A stretch of DNA of 64,000 bases from CAVSKL01 sp963728475 [NCBI: Candidatus Eiseniibacteriota bacterium] (GCA_963728475.1 CAVSKL010000001.1:1488001-1552000), one strand, 5' to 3'; shown: positions 10,357-21,752, counted from the first letter of the stretch. Program-made: numbers and translations. Notes: generated by a model not told the origin, from the letters alone.

Positions 10357-11872
10357 GGACTCCCTCCTCGGTGGGATCATCCCACCTTTTCAAGGTGTCC
10401 ATCAAATCGGGGGAGGCCCACCGACCAGTCGCCCGAGGTGGTGTCGCAGAAGACGGGATCGGCGGCGATGTTCCCGTCGGTCCCGGGCCAGGAGGTGCAG
10501 TCGCCGGTGGCGTCGCCGTCCCCGTTCTGCCAGACAAGGTTGTTCCGGATCACCGGGGTCGCACCGTTCAGGCAGCCGATGCCGCCGCCCGAGTGCGTGT
10601 AGGCGATGATGTTGTCCTCGATGGTGACATTGCTTGCAAAGGTGATGCCGATACCGCCACCCACCGAGCCAAGCGAGCCGGTGACCCGGGACCCGACGAT
10701 CGTGTTGTGGGTGATGAGAGCGTTTCCAGCTTCCAGTCCGATGCCCGCGCCGGCCACCAGGACGTACTGATTACCACCCGAGACGTTGTCGATGACGAGA
10801 TTCCGTTCGACCGTCACGAATTCGTCCGTAGCGTTTGCAGCCACGAAAATCCCGCCCCCCTTGTCCCCGGCAACATTCCCTTGAACGAGATTGTCGGAGA
10901 CAACACTACCAATCCGGCAGCTGACGCAGTAGATCCCACCACCATCACCGGCTTCGGCCCAGTTGCCGATCACTGTGTTGTGTCTCACCGTGGCTACGAT
11001 ATCGGAGCACACGATGCCGGAACCTGTGCCGTTGACGTAGTTATCGGAAACGATGTTGTCCTCGATGACTGGACTTAGAGGGGTTTGAGGGTTGCTAGCG
11101 GCAGCGATGCCGGCACCGACCTCTCCGTGGAAGGTAGCGGAGTTTGCGGTGACAGTGTTCCCGCGAACGGTCGGGCTTGCGTCGTTAACCAATATGCCCA
11201 TGTACCCACCGGTGATGGTGAAGCCCTCCAGGACGGTGCTCCGCGTCTCCCCGTTCTCAATGCTAACCACGGTACCCCTGAAAGCTTCAGGTGACAGGTA
11301 GTGCGGGGTGCCGTCGGGATTCACGCCCAGTTGTATCGGGGCTGCCCAAAGCCCGGTGGGAATGACGGTTGGGGAACCGTGAATGATCGTGGCCTCGGGG
11401 CCGGCCAAGCCCTTCAAGACGATGTCCCGCCCCCGAAACAGGATGTTCTCGTAGTAGGTACCGGGGCCGACCAGCACGGTGTCCCCGACCGCAGCGCTGT
11501 CGATCCCGGCCTGGATGGTGGGGGCGTCGCTTGTACCGTCAGCTGAGATGTTCCACGTCCGCGCAACCGCACCGGACGGCATGAGCAACGAGGCCGGGGT
11601 GAGGAGCAACAGGAGCCACAGAGCTGAGGGAGGAGATGGCAACATAGCCGGCTGGTGGTGATTCCCGGGGGACGGCGAGGATCCTCGCATGCCGACTCCT
11701 TGATGGCTAACGAGCTCCCTGCGGAGGTGAGCGCTCCGCCGGAGACGCTGAAGGGAACCCGGGCAACCGCGTTGCCCGCTATTGGAAGGTGAATGATAGC
11801 ACGTACCCCGTCGGTCAGGCGGGGGAATTCGCGGCGCGGGGGGGCACGATCCCTTGCGAGCACGCTCCGTAC

Positions 11873-12424
11873 CTACTTCATGAACCCATACCAAATGGAG
11901 AGGCGGGCAGCGGGCAGAAACGGCTCCACTTGGGCGGGGGGCAGGTCCGGGGTGGATACGACGATCCCGTAGTTCTCCCGGGTATCGATCGCCCAGGATC
12001 GGACGAGGGGGAGGACGTTCAGAACCACCGTTCCCGCGTGTCCTCGCGCGGCATCCTTCGGGGTAGCAGCCCACGTCGTGGATGACTCAGGCCCGACGGG
12101 AGGCGCCGTGGTCGATGAAGAAGAAAGCGAGCTGGAGTCCCAACGCTGGGTGATCGGCCGGACCGAGAACTCCACCGTTGAATCCGGCGAGATCGAGGAG
12201 ACCCGCCAGACCAGGAGGGCCTTGTCGATTCGGCGCCCCGGGCCCGCCCGAAGCCCGCTCAGGTCAAAGACGAAGGCAACCCGGGTGGTGTCGTCGCCCT
12301 CGACGCTTGGAAGAACGGCGGTGCGGACCGGGGCCAGGGTCACCGTCTGAGCGCGCACTCGGGTTGCCGTGACGGTCATCATGAGCACCGTCAGGCTGAT
12401 CGCGGTAAGTTCTCGCGTGATCAT
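11873..12424 (-). CDS. Secreted DNRLRE-like beta-sandwich protein
   Basis: A 183-residue exported protein. It starts 'MITRELTAISLTVLMMTVTA', a clear signal peptide ending around 'RVRAQ', with AGAAGGGAG just upstream of the ATG at 12424 (an in-frame ATG at 12442 is possible). The mature part has the pattern of DNRLRE/disaggregatase-type carbohydrate-associated domains: 'KALLVWRVSSI', then 'VLNVLPLVRSWAIDTRENYG' and a final 'ARLSIWYG' strand. This is a weak family match made by eye. It lies between ettA and the beta-helix gene on the same strand, ~180 bp from the latter, so it may belong to a small surface-protein cluster. Confidence 0.65.
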   Translation of the reverse strand: MITRELTAISLTVLMMTVTATRVRAQTVTLAPVRTAVLPSVEGDDTTRVAFVFDLSGLRAGPGRRIDKALLVWRVSSISPDSTVEFSVRPITQRWDSSSLSSSSTTAPPVGPESSTTWAATPKDAARGHAGTVVLNVLPLVRSWAIDTRENYGIVVSTPDLPPAQVEPFLPAARLSIWYGFMK

Positions 12425-12477
12425 CTTCCGCTCCCTTCTCATCGCCCCCGCCCCCGCCCCCGCCTCCGCCCGGCGCC

Positions 12478-14157
<1,680 letters not shown>

Positions 14158-14252
14158 GGCGGATAACTCCCGTGGGTGAAAGGAACGGAAGAGCATAGCG
14201 CGGGGGGAGGCGGGAAGCCAGCGGGAAGGGGCGCGGGGGGTGGGCTCGGCGG

Positions 14253-15167
14253 TCAGCGAATCCAGGGTGAGGTGGGGGGAGTGAGCAGCGCCGCCGCCGC
14301 CGTGCCCGCGGCCAGCCCTCCCAGGCTCCAGAGCCAGGCCCGGCGGCGGGAACCCCCGGCGGCCGGGTACGGCCGGTGCAGCAGCGCGACCCCCACCCCC
14401 GCCGCGCTTCCGATCCCCGCCGCGGCGAGCACGTCGGTGGGGAAGTGGGCCTGGGCGTCGATCCGCAGCAGCGCGGTGGCGGCGGCGAACCCGCCCTCCA
14501 GGAATCCGGCCAGGAAATGCGTGCGTGGGGAAAGGTCGGGGCGGGCCTCGGCCAGGTAGCCGATCGCCGAGAGCGCCGACGCGTAGGCGAGGGTGGCGTG
14601 CCCGGACGGGAACGACTCGAACGCCCGGTCCGAGGCCACGTCGTACTCGCTTTGCCCGGGGCGTTCCGCCTCCGGAAGATAGGCATAGGGGCGCGGGCGC
14701 GACACCAGGTCCTTGAGGAGGAAGGCCGCCCCCGCCGCCGCCGCGGTGGCCTCGGACTGGATGCGCACCCCCTGGAGAAAGGCGCGGTCGCGCTCTCCCG
14801 GAGGGCCGGTGAGGAGGAAGAGGGCGGGCGGGGCGAGGCCGGTGGCGACCAGGGTCGCGTTGCTGGAGGCCAGGGCGCCCACGGCCGGCCGGTCCAGCGA
14901 CCGCCGGTCGAGGCCCAGGTGGATCCCGCTCCGGTCGAGGCCTCCGGCGGGGACGGGACGCCGGTCGGGGTTCAGCACGAACTCGCCCACCGCCGAAGCC
15001 ACGGCGCCGGTCCCGAGGAGCAGGCCGTCGCGCACGGTGAGGCGGAGCGCCGGGGCCTCGGGCCGGGATGCGGCCCCCGGGGCGGGCTCCCGGGCGCGAA
15101 CCGGCCCCGCCGCCAGCAGCAGGAACCCGAGGAGAAGGGCCAGGGACGTGCGGCGACCTCGTTCCAT
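14253..15167 (-). CDS. PAP2-family membrane phosphatase, exported
   Basis: A 304-residue protein with an N-terminal signal/anchor ('[18 protein letters not shown]') and a type 2 phosphatidic acid phosphatase core. Motifs are C1 '[10 protein letters not shown]', C2 '[12 protein letters not shown]' and C3 '[12 protein letters not shown]', carrying the catalytic His pair. Such enzymes dephosphorylate lipid phosphates or undecaprenyl pyrophosphate at the periplasmic face. The ATG at 15167 has GGAGG 8 nt upstream. An in-frame ATG at 15197 lies 5 nt after a CATAAC box and could be a leaderless alternative. A C-terminal hydrophobic segment follows the catalytic domain. Confidence 0.87.
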   Translation of the reverse strand: MERGRRTSLALLLGFLLLAAGPVRAREPAPGAASRPEAPALRLTVRDGLLLGTGAVASAVGEFVLNPDRRPVPAGGLDRSGIHLGLDRRSLDRPAVGALASSNATLVATGLAPPALFLLTGPPGERDRAFLQGVRIQSEATAAAAGAAFLLKDLVSRPRPYAYLPEAERPGQSEYDVASDRAFESFPSGHATLAYASALSAIGYLAEARPDLSPRTHFLAGFLEGGFAAATALLRIDAQAHFPTDVLAAAGIGSAAGVGVALLHRPYPAAGGSRRRAWLWSLGGLAAGTAAAALLTPPTSPWIR

Positions 15168-15314
15168 CACACGGGACCTCCGGAGAGTGAGCGTCATCGC
15201 GGGTTATGGTAAACCAGAGCGGGGCGGGGCACCACGAGCGGGGAAGCGCGGGCGGCGCCGGCGGGTAGTTCAATTTCAGGCGCCCGCACACGGCGGGCCT
15301 TCCGGGAGGCGGCC

Positions 15315-15863
15315 ATGGCAGAAAAGGATCCGGTTCCCCGGCTCGCGCCCGGACGGGCGCTTCCCCCCTACGCATTCGTGCCCGGACGGACCCCCCATCC
15401 CCGGCGCGACCCGCGCGGGCACGCCTACGGCCGAACCGACCCCGCGCCCCGCCCCCTCGACCCCGACCGGTGGGCCGACTCGCCGGCCTATCTCCACGGG
15501 TTGGATCTCTTCAATCGCGGCTTCTACTGGGAGGCTCACGAGGCGTGGGAGTCGCTCTGGATCGCGAGCGGGCGGACCGGGGCGGTTGCGGAGTTTCTCC
15601 GGGGCCTCATCCGGCTGGCGGCGGCGGGGGTGAAGACGGCGGCGGGGAGCCCCGGGGGACGGCGGCGCCATCTGGAAGGGGCGGCGGCGCGCCTCGATCG
15701 GTCGCGCGAGCTTTCGGGGCGGACGGACTTCGCGGGCCTCCGCCTGGACCGGTTGGCGGCCCGCGCCCTGGCCGAGGCGGCGGCAAGCGGCGGAGCCGGC
15801 GGGTCGCGGGCGTTTTCGTGGATTCTGGTGCCGGCGGGCGCCGATGCGGACCCGGGTCCCTAG
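15315..15863 (+). CDS. DUF309 domain protein
   Basis: A 182-residue protein of unknown function. The central part (~55-105) matches DUF309: '[24 protein letters not shown]' followed by '[14 protein letters not shown]', a helical fold with the conserved H/E pair. The N-terminal ~50 residues are proline/arginine-rich and contain '[20 protein letters not shown]', often seen ahead of DUF309 in environmental genomes. GGGAGG precedes the ATG at 15315. It stands alone between the divergent PAP2 gene and a minisatellite. No role can be assigned. Confidence 0.8.
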   Translation: MAEKDPVPRLAPGRALPPYAFVPGRTPHPRRDPRGHAYGRTDPAPRPLDPDRWADSPAYLHGLDLFNRGFYWEAHEAWESLWIASGRTGAVAEFLRGLIRLAAAGVKTAAGSPGGRRRHLEGAAARLDRSRELSGRTDFAGLRLDRLAARALAEAAASGGAGGSRAFSWILVPAGADADPGP

Positions 15864-15957
15864 CGCCCGGCCAAGAGCCGGTCCCGGTCGCGCCGGCCGG
15901 CCGGTGAGAGGGGGAGTCCACCCGGCCCTCCCTGGCGGCCCGCCCGCCCATTCGCTA

Positions 15958-16110
15958 AGCTGGCTGGAGGTCGCTTAGGTGGCTGGAGGGTGCCAAGGTG
16001 GCTGGAGACCGCCAAGGTGGCCGGAGGCGCCAAGGTGGCTGGAGGCCGCCAAGGCGGTTGGAGGCAGCCAAGGCGGTTGGAGGCAGCCTGGGTGGTTCGA
16101 GGCGCCACGC
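15958..16110 (+). repeat. Degenerate ~19-bp minisatellite ahead of a secreted-protein gene
   Basis: Seven to eight tandem units of about 18-20 bp following 'CCAAGGTGGCTGGAGGC' run from 15958 to ~16110. They drift through CTTAGGTGG, CCAAGGTGG, CCAAGGCGG and CCTGGGTGG variants. The array ends ~57 bp before the ATG at 16168 and lies in the probable promoter/5'-UTR of that gene. Unit spacing changes could alter expression. It is open in some frames but gives only a simple repeat peptide. Confidence 0.85.
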
Positions 16111-16167
16111 GCCCGCATTGTTTGTCGAGAGCACTTTTTCGAGCTTCGTCCGAAAGGAGTGATTCCC

Positions 16168-16911
16168 ATGTTCCAGTACTCACGGCTCCGGCCGGCCGCC
16201 CTCGTCCTCCTAGCCGCGCCCGTCCTCCTGGCCGCGCTGGCGGCCTGGCCCGGCAAGGCGGCGGCCCAGAAGGCCAAGGCGGAGGAACCGCCGGTCGAGA
16301 AGGAGCTGTCCCCCCCGTCCGAGTCCCTGGTGCAACCCGGATCGTTCATGGCCTACGACAATACGCTCTGGAACTCGCTGGCCAAGGAACCCCAGAAGGT
16401 CCTCACCGACGCCCGGGACCGGCTGGCCGACGGCCATCCCGGCGACGCCGCCGAGAGCCTCCGCAAGGTGGCCGCCTACGTGCAGCTGGCTGCCGAAGAC
16501 ACCACCGGCGACGCCCGGCCCGCGCTGGAGAAGGCCCTGGCCGGCCTTCGCGGCGCCGCGGATTCCCTGGACGCGGGAGGCGGGTCCGGGGCCGCCACGG
16601 TGAACCGGGTGGGGGCGGTCACCCTGGTCGCGCTGTCCCGCCACGACGGCGCCCGGGCCGCCTCGGAGTGGTCGGCCAAGCAGTACCAGGACGCGGCGGA
16701 GGACCTGCAAGCGGCGGTCGCCGACTTCCATTTCGCGCTGGAGTGGCTGCATCGGGATCCCACCGCGGAGCAGATCAACGCCATCAACGGAGCGGGCGAG
16801 GTGGTGAACACCGTCCTCGCCAACGACACCTTCGAGCCCGAGGCCTTCGCGGAACGAATCGCGGCCTTCCGGGCGGCGGTCCGCGCGGCCGACGCCGCGA
16901 TCTCGGGCTGA
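16168..16911 (+). CDS. Secreted alpha-helical protein of unknown function
   Basis: A 247-residue protein; AAAGGAGTGATTCCC precedes the ATG at 16168. The signal peptide is 'LRPAALVLLAAPVLLAALAAWPGKAAAQ'. The mature protein is mostly Ala-rich amphipathic helix, with segments such as 'DARDRLADGHPGDAAESLRKVAAYVQLAAE', reminiscent of periplasmic helical-bundle proteins, but no family was recognised. A tandem repeat lies directly upstream. The aldo/keto reductase gene follows 120 bp later with a short repeat in between. Confidence 0.8.
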   Translation: MFQYSRLRPAALVLLAAPVLLAALAAWPGKAAAQKAKAEEPPVEKELSPPSESLVQPGSFMAYDNTLWNSLAKEPQKVLTDARDRLADGHPGDAAESLRKVAAYVQLAAEDTTGDARPALEKALAGLRGAADSLDAGGGSGAATVNRVGAVTLVALSRHDGARAASEWSAKQYQDAAEDLQAAVADFHFALEWLHRDPTAEQINAINGAGEVVNTVLANDTFEPEAFAERIAAFRAAVRAADAAISG

Positions 16912-16937
16912 CGCCCGGAAGGGCGGGCGACCGGCAC

Positions 16938-17013
16938 GACCGGCGCGGATGCCGTCCATCGCGAGCGGCGCGGACACCGTCCAACGCACCCGGCGCGGAC
17001 ACCGTCCAGCGGC
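16938..17013 (+). repeat. Three short direct repeats
   Basis: The motif GGCGCGGA(T/C)(G/A)CCGTCCA appears three times, at about 16943, 16970 and 16993, between the secreted-protein gene and the aldo/keto reductase gene, ending ~20 bp before the latter's start codon. The copies are spaced 27 and 23 bp. They could be regulator binding sites or the remains of a tandem duplication; nothing further can be concluded. Confidence 0.7.
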
Positions 17014-17031
17014 CGCCACAGAGGAGCAAGG

Positions 17032-18072
17032 ATGCGTTACCGGATTCTGGGACGGAGCGGGCTTCGGGTATCGGAGCTGGCCCTGGGGACCATGACCTTC
17101 GGCGAGGACTGGGGGTGGGGAGCGCCCCAGGAGGAGTGCGAGCGGATCTTCGATGCCTACGCGGAAGCGGGCGGGAACTTCATCGATACCGCGATCAACT
17201 ATACCGACGGGACCAGCGAGAAGATCGTGGGGGACCTCGTGGCCTCGGACCGCGACCACTTCGTGCTCGCCACCAAGTTCACCCTCTCCACCGATCCCTC
17301 CGATCCCAACCGGAGCGGCAACCACCGCAAGAACCTGACCCGTTCGGTGGAACTCAGCCTGAAGCGGCTCCGCACCGAGGTCGTCGACCTTCTGTGGCTC
17401 CACATGTGGGACTACACGGTGCCGGTCGAGGAGATCGTACGAAGCCTGGACCACCTGGTCCGCTCCGGGAAAGTGCTCCACGTGGGGGTTTCGGATACGC
17501 CGGCGTGGGTGATCGCGCGGGCGGTGACCACCGCGGAACTTCGCGGGTGGACGCCGTTCACCGCGGTCCAGGTGCCGTACAGCCTGGCCCGCCGCGACGT
17601 GGAACGGGAGATTCTCCCCGCTGCCCGGGCGCTGGACCTGGCGGTCACGCCGTGGGGGCTCCTGGGAAGCGGGGTGCTCACCGGCAAGTACGCCCGGGCC
17701 GGCGGCGGGCCCCGGAGAATCGACCCCGCCCGGGTGCAGGAGAAACCGAAGCGGATGGCGGAAACGGTGACCGCGGTCGCCGGGGATCTGGGGATGACCC
17801 CGGCCCAGGTGGCGCTCAGCTGGGTACGGCGGCAGGAGACCCGGGCCACCATGGTGCCGATCCTGGGGGTGCGGACGGTGGAGCAGCTCCGCGACAACCT
17901 GGGGGCGCTCGAGCGCACCCTTCCCGACGAGGCCGCCGCGCGGCTGGAGGCGGCGAGCGGGTTCGAGCCGGGATTCCCCCGCGACTTCCTGGAGACCGAA
18001 AACATCCGGAAGCTCGTCTTCGGCGACACCTTCGAGCTTCTGGACGATCCGCGGCGGGGCGGGAGGGCGTAG
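17032..18072 (+). CDS. Aldo/keto reductase
   Basis: A 346-residue NADPH-dependent reductase of the AKR barrel fold. Catalytic residues are visible: Asp52 and Tyr57 in 'FIDTAINYTDG', Lys82 in 'LATKF', His124 in 'LLWLHMWD'. The start 'MRYRILGRSGLRVSELALGTMTFG' is typical of the YajO/Tas-like AKR group. GAGGAGCAAGG precedes the ATG. The C-terminal half carries the cofactor region ('TPWGLLGSGVLTGKY' and 'VPILGVRTVEQLRDNL'). Substrate is unknown. It stands alone on the plus strand. Confidence 0.94.
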   Translation: MRYRILGRSGLRVSELALGTMTFGEDWGWGAPQEECERIFDAYAEAGGNFIDTAINYTDGTSEKIVGDLVASDRDHFVLATKFTLSTDPSDPNRSGNHRKNLTRSVELSLKRLRTEVVDLLWLHMWDYTVPVEEIVRSLDHLVRSGKVLHVGVSDTPAWVIARAVTTAELRGWTPFTAVQVPYSLARRDVEREILPAARALDLAVTPWGLLGSGVLTGKYARAGGGPRRIDPARVQEKPKRMAETVTAVAGDLGMTPAQVALSWVRRQETRATMVPILGVRTVEQLRDNLGALERTLPDEAAARLEAASGFEPGFPRDFLETENIRKLVFGDTFELLDDPRRGGRA

Positions 18073-18233
18073 CCGCCCGTCGAAGAACCGGATCCCGCCG
18101 CGTTCGGAGCGCCGCCGCGACCCGGACCGAGGCCCCTCGGGCGCCCTCTGCGTTCCATTAGCGCGAAGCGGCAATTCCCGGGTTTCCCTCCCCCGGCGCG
18201 GACCGATACACTCGCGCGCCGGAGGATGGCACC

Positions 18234-19613
18234 ATGAGCGAACTCGGTACCGCCGCGCGGCCCCTGCGGGTCGCGATCATCGGGAGCGGCCCGGCCGGCT
18301 TTTACGCCGCCGAGGCCCTGTTCAAGTCCGATTCGACCGTTCACGTCGACATGTTCGACCGGCTCCCCACGCCGTTCGGGCTGGTCCGGGGCGGGGTGGC
18401 CCCCGACCACCAGAAGATCAAGAACGTTATCAAGGTCTACGAGCGCATCGCTCAGACCGACGGCTTCTCGTTCTTCGGGAACGTGACGGTGGGACGCGAC
18501 GTCGGCGTGGAGGAGCTTCGCGAACACTACGACGCGGTGATCTTCACCTGCGGCGCCGAGAGCGACCGCCGCCTGGGCATCCCCGGCGAGGATCTGGCCG
18601 GAAGCCATACCGCCACCGAGTTCGTGGGCTGGTACAACGGCCATCCCGATTACCGCGACCGCGCCTTCGACCTCTCGGGACGGGTGGCGATGGTGATCGG
18701 CCAGGGGAACGTGGCCATGGACGTGAGCCGCATCCTGGCCAAGACGGTGGACGAGCTGGTGGATTCGGATATCGCCCACCACGCGCTGGAGGCGCTGGCC
18801 GAAAGCCGCCTCACCGACATCCACATGGTGGGGCGCCGTGGGCCGGCCCAGGCCAAGTTCACCCCCCCCGAGATCAAGGAGATCGGCGAGCTGGCCGACT
18901 GCGACCCGGTGGTGGATCCGGCCGACCTCGATCTGGATCCGGAGAGCCGGGCCGAGCTGGAACTCCCCGAGAGCCTTCACAACCGCAAGAACGTGGCGAT
19001 TCTCGAGGAATACGCCGGGCGCCCCGCGCCGGCCAAGCGGCGCCGCTATCACATCCGCTTCTTCCTGAGCCCGGTCGAGCTTCGCGGCGAAGGCCGGGTG
19101 GAAGAGGTGGTGTTCGAGAAGAACGCGCTGAAGGGCGAGCCCGGAAACCTGTGGGCGGAGGGGACCGGCGAGCGGTTCGCCGAGCCCTGCGACGTGTTCT
19201 TCAGAAGTGTGGGCTACAAGGGGCTTCCCATCCCCGGCCTGCCGTTCAACGAGCGGAAGGGGGTCGTGCCGAGCAGGGAGGGCCGCGTGGTCGAGGGCGA
19301 GGTCATCCTCCCCGGGCTCTACGTGGCGGGCTGGATCAAGCGCGGTCCCTCGGGGGTGATCGGCACCAACAAGCCGGACAGCCATGCCACCGTGGCCTCG
19401 CTCCTGGCCGACGTGCCCAAGCTCGCGCCGTGCCCGCTTCCCGACTCCCAAGCGCTCCGGGAAAGGTTGGGCGGCCAGGGAATTCTCGTGATCGATTACG
19501 AGGAGTGGCGGAAACTGGACGCCGCCGAGATCGAGCGAGGCAAACCCAAGGGCAAACCCCGTGAGAAGTTCGCGACCATCGAGGAGATGCTCGCACACCT
19601 CAAACGGGGCTGA
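18234..19613 (+). CDS. fprA: Ferredoxin/adrenodoxin-type NADP+ reductase (FprA-like)
   Basis: A 459-residue flavoprotein of the adrenodoxin-reductase family. The FAD-binding '[14 protein letters not shown]' is at 14-27, '[19 protein letters not shown]' at ~41-59 is diagnostic of FprA, the NADP motif is '[13 protein letters not shown]' (~158), and '[11 protein letters not shown]' contacts NADP phosphate. The C-terminal '[19 protein letters not shown]' closes the FAD site. It transfers electrons between NADPH and ferredoxin. GGAGG precedes the ATG at 18234. The tail beyond ~residue 400 ('[16 protein letters not shown]') is typical of bacterial members. Confidence 0.94.
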   Translation: MSELGTAARPLRVAIIGSGPAGFYAAEALFKSDSTVHVDMFDRLPTPFGLVRGGVAPDHQKIKNVIKVYERIAQTDGFSFFGNVTVGRDVGVEELREHYDAVIFTCGAESDRRLGIPGEDLAGSHTATEFVGWYNGHPDYRDRAFDLSGRVAMVIGQGNVAMDVSRILAKTVDELVDSDIAHHALEALAESRLTDIHMVGRRGPAQAKFTPPEIKEIGELADCDPVVDPADLDLDPESRAELELPESLHNRKNVAILEEYAGRPAPAKRRRYHIRFFLSPVELRGEGRVEEVVFEKNALKGEPGNLWAEGTGERFAEPCDVFFRSVGYKGLPIPGLPFNERKGVVPSREGRVVEGEVILPGLYVAGWIKRGPSGVIGTNKPDSHATVASLLADVPKLAPCPLPDSQALRERLGGQGILVIDYEEWRKLDAAEIERGKPKGKPREKFATIEEMLAHLKRG

Positions 19614-19757
19614 GGGGACGGCCGGGCCGGCCTCGGCGCCGGACCGGGCACGGTCCGGAAAGCCGTTCTGGAACGCCGGCTCCGGCCGCTCACGATGAGG
19701 CTGGTGGCCCTGCGGTGAATCCGGCCGTGATGCGCGGAGGCTGGTAGAATCGGCTTC

Positions 19758-20741
19758 ATGGACGCGCCCGGCCTGGACCTCATCGAACGCGTGCGGGAAC
19801 CGGTCTCCCGCCACGCCCGGCGCACCCCGCTCCTCCGGAGCGAGTGGCTGAGCGCGGCCGCCGGCGCGCCGGTCTACCTCAAGTGCGAGAACCTCCAGAT
19901 CACCGGCTCCTTCAAGGTGCGGGGGGCGCTGGCGGCCCTGGCCGAGATGCCGGCTGAGATCCGCCGGAACGGGGTGACCGCCGCCTCCGCCGGAAATCAC
20001 GGGCTGGGGCTGGCCTACGCGGCCTCGGTCCTGGGGGCGCCGTGCACGGTGGTGGTCCCCGGCGGCGCTCCCGACGTGAAGGTGCAGGGGATTGAGGCGC
20101 TCGGGGCGCGGGTCGTGCGCTCCCCCTTCCCCGGCTACGACAAGACCCAGGAGTGGGCGCTGGAGCGCATGGACGATCTGGGGGGGGTCTACGTCTCCGC
20201 CTTCGAGGACCCCGCGATCATGGCCGGAAACGGCGGCACCACCTTCCTCGAAATCCTCGAGGACCTGCCCGAGATCGAGACCCTGATCGTTCCGGTGGGA
20301 GGCGGTGGGTTCGCGATCGGCGCGGGGGCCGTCGTCCGGGCGCGCGCGCCCGAGGTCCGGGTGATCGGGGTCAACACCGATGCCTCGCCCGGGATGTGGC
20401 TCTCGCGGCGCGACCGCCGCGCGCACCTCACGGTGGAGAGCGCCCCCACCATCTGCGAGGGACTGGAGGGGGGGGTGAGCGAGGCCACCTACACCCTTGG
20501 CCTGGAGACGATCCACGAGGTGGTGCTGGCCCGGGAGTCCAGCATCCGGCGCGCGGTGGGGGAGATCCTCCATCGCGAGCACCTGGTGGTGGAGGGCTCG
20601 GGCGCGGCCGGGGTGGCCGCCCTCCTCGACGGCGCCGCCGTCCTCGGTCCGGGCCCGGCGGCGGTGGTGTTGACCGGGGGCAACATCGACCCAGGCCGGC
20701 TCGCCGGGCTCAGCGGCCCGTCGGCCCGGACGGGGGGATGA
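19758..20741 (+). CDS. Threonine/serine dehydratase-like PLP enzyme
   Basis: A 327-residue fold type II PLP enzyme. The PLP lysine is Lys53 in 'GSFKVRGA', the substrate loop is 'ASAGNHG' (~75-81), and the phosphate loop is 'VPVGGGGFAIG' (~178-188). It lacks the C-terminal ACT regulatory domain of biosynthetic IlvA, so it resembles catabolic threonine dehydratase or serine racemase forms. A TAGAAT box ends 7 nt before the ATG and no Shine-Dalgarno is visible, suggesting a leaderless transcript. A DUF72 gene remnant follows 4 bp later. Confidence 0.9.
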   Translation: MDAPGLDLIERVREPVSRHARRTPLLRSEWLSAAAGAPVYLKCENLQITGSFKVRGALAALAEMPAEIRRNGVTAASAGNHGLGLAYAASVLGAPCTVVVPGGAPDVKVQGIEALGARVVRSPFPGYDKTQEWALERMDDLGGVYVSAFEDPAIMAGNGGTTFLEILEDLPEIETLIVPVGGGGFAIGAGAVVRARAPEVRVIGVNTDASPGMWLSRRDRRAHLTVESAPTICEGLEGGVSEATYTLGLETIHEVVLARESSIRRAVGEILHREHLVVEGSGAAGVAALLDGAAVLGPGPAAVVLTGGNIDPGRLAGLSGPSARTGG

Positions 20742-20745
20742 GGTC

Positions 20746-20993
20746 GTGGCCGGCCCGGTCTACGTGGGAACCTCGGGCTACTCCTATACCGAGGCCTGGG
20801 GGGGCCGCGCTCCCGCCTGGGGCCCTTCCTGTTCCAGCTCCCGCCGAACCTCGAGCGGTACGCGAAGGAGATGAACGAGGCATCCCGGGGCCGGCGGCCG
20901 CTGTTCGCCTACTTCAACAACGACGCCAAAGGAGCCGCCCCCGTCAACGCCCGGGAGCTGGCCGGAATCCTGGGCGCCGCGCCCGGGGAGTGA
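20746..20993 (+). pseudogene. DUF72 family gene remnant with internal deletions
   Basis: The N-terminus of a DUF72 (YecE-like) protein, 'VYVGTSGYSYTEAWGG', is joined, with a change of frame, to the internal piece 'RLGPFLFQLPPNLERYAKEM'. That piece joins the conserved C-terminal piece 'LFAYFNNDAKGAAPVNARELAG', ending at TGA 20991-20993. A complete DUF72 protein is ~240-290 residues; under 85 codons remain. It follows the dehydratase stop by 4 bp, so the original pair was probably an operon. Confidence 0.85.
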
Positions 20994-21050
20994 GGTCCCG
21001 GCCCGGCCGGACGCGAACCGGCCCGGGCCGGAAGCAGGCGGGGGAGGCGG

Positions 21051-21587
21051 TCAGAACGACCAGTTCACGATCGGCAGCACCGGGAGGCTCTTCTTCTCCT
21101 TGATCACGTTCACGATGCCGATCTGAAGGCCGTACATGGTGTCGGTCATGTTGAACAGGCCGAGCTGGAAGCCCGACATGTGGTGGGTGATGTTCACCGC
21201 TCCCCACAGGAACCCCTCGGCGTCTCCGTCCACGTTGAAGAAGCCGGTCTGGAGTCCGGTCGCCTTCCCGTCCACCATGTTGAGGACGTTGTCCTGCCAC
21301 CCGGTGAAGTTCCCGCCGTTCATCCCGATCAGCCCGTACTGGAACCCCTTGGAGTCGGCGGTGGTCCGGTTGAAGATCCCCACGTCCAACCCGGTCATGT
21401 TGCGGTTGACGCCGTAGAGCAGGTCCAGCCGGATTCCTCGCACCGACGCGTCCTGGTTGACGATCTGGACGGGGTTGAAGAGGGCGATCTGGACCGGCTT
21501 GGCCGACTCCTGCGCCCGGGCGGGAGCGCTCACTCCGGCCGCGGCGACGACCAGGACCAGGGCGGCGATGAGGCGCGCGTTTCGCAT
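21051..21587 (-). CDS. LA_2272-type surface repeat protein, exported
   Basis: A 178-residue protein beginning 'MRNARLIAALVLVVAAAGVSAPARAQ', a clear signal peptide, with AAGGAGGACATGGTCC ahead of the ATG at 21587. The mature part repeats a ~20-27 residue unit with the core 'G.Q.G.FN': 'GLDVGIFN', 'GFQYGLIG', 'GLQTGFFN', 'GFLWGAVN', 'GFQLGLFN', 'GLQIGIVN'. This matches the LA_2272 surface-repeat family known from Leptospira and several uncultured phyla, thought to form a beta-solenoid at the outer membrane. It ends 'LPVLPIVNWSF'. Function is unknown. A second exported protein lies upstream on the same strand. Confidence 0.83.
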   Translation of the reverse strand: MRNARLIAALVLVVAAAGVSAPARAQESAKPVQIALFNPVQIVNQDASVRGIRLDLLYGVNRNMTGLDVGIFNRTTADSKGFQYGLIGMNGGNFTGWQDNVLNMVDGKATGLQTGFFNVDGDAEGFLWGAVNITHHMSGFQLGLFNMTDTMYGLQIGIVNVIKEKKSLPVLPIVNWSF

Positions 21588-21752
21588 GGACCATGTCCTC
21601 CTTGACGACGAGTGATACCGGGGACCCGGTGTCTTGGGACCGGGGCGCCAGAGCATAATCGCGCGTGCGGGATTCCGGCAAGGCGCGGGCCGGGGGGGAA
21701 AGGAAAGGGGGCGGCTCGGCGCCGCCCCCCGGGGTATCCACAACCGGGTCGA

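Larger units (their letters stand above)
9172..10420 (-). mobile_element. IS3-family insertion sequence (IS3-1), 1249 bp
   Basis: The ends are imperfect inverted repeats: the left end reads TGGACTTGCCCCGAAATAAT, and the right end read inward is TGGGCCTCCCCCGATTTGAT; both continue GGACAC. A 4-bp direct duplication CCGA flanks it (9168-9171 and 10421-10424). Inside are orfA and orfB on the minus strand in the usual IS3 arrangement with an A8 slippery run. Both ORFs look complete, so the element may still be active or was recently so. It interrupts the 3' part of the beta-helix gene. Confidence 0.95.
9043..11690 (-). pseudogene. Secreted right-handed beta-helix protein gene, split by an IS3 element
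   Basis: The ATG at 11690 has AAGGAGT 5 nt upstream and encodes a signal peptide ('LWLLLLLTPASLLMPSGAVA'). About 400 residues of parallel beta-helix repeats follow, rich in 'NTI.GN', 'I.DNIV..N' and 'GGGIY' turns, the polymorphic outer-membrane/pectate-lyase-like type. The frame reaches 'DPVFCDTTSGDWSV' and is then cut at 10424 by the element at 9172-10420. Removing the element and one CCGA duplication continues in frame as 'AENSPALTDPNGPMG' and ends 'RPTTWGRLKALYR' at 9043. The intact gene would be 464 codons plus stop. The interrupted product lacks its last ~40 residues, including the C-terminal tail also seen in a second secreted protein at 21.7 kb. Confidence 0.93.
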
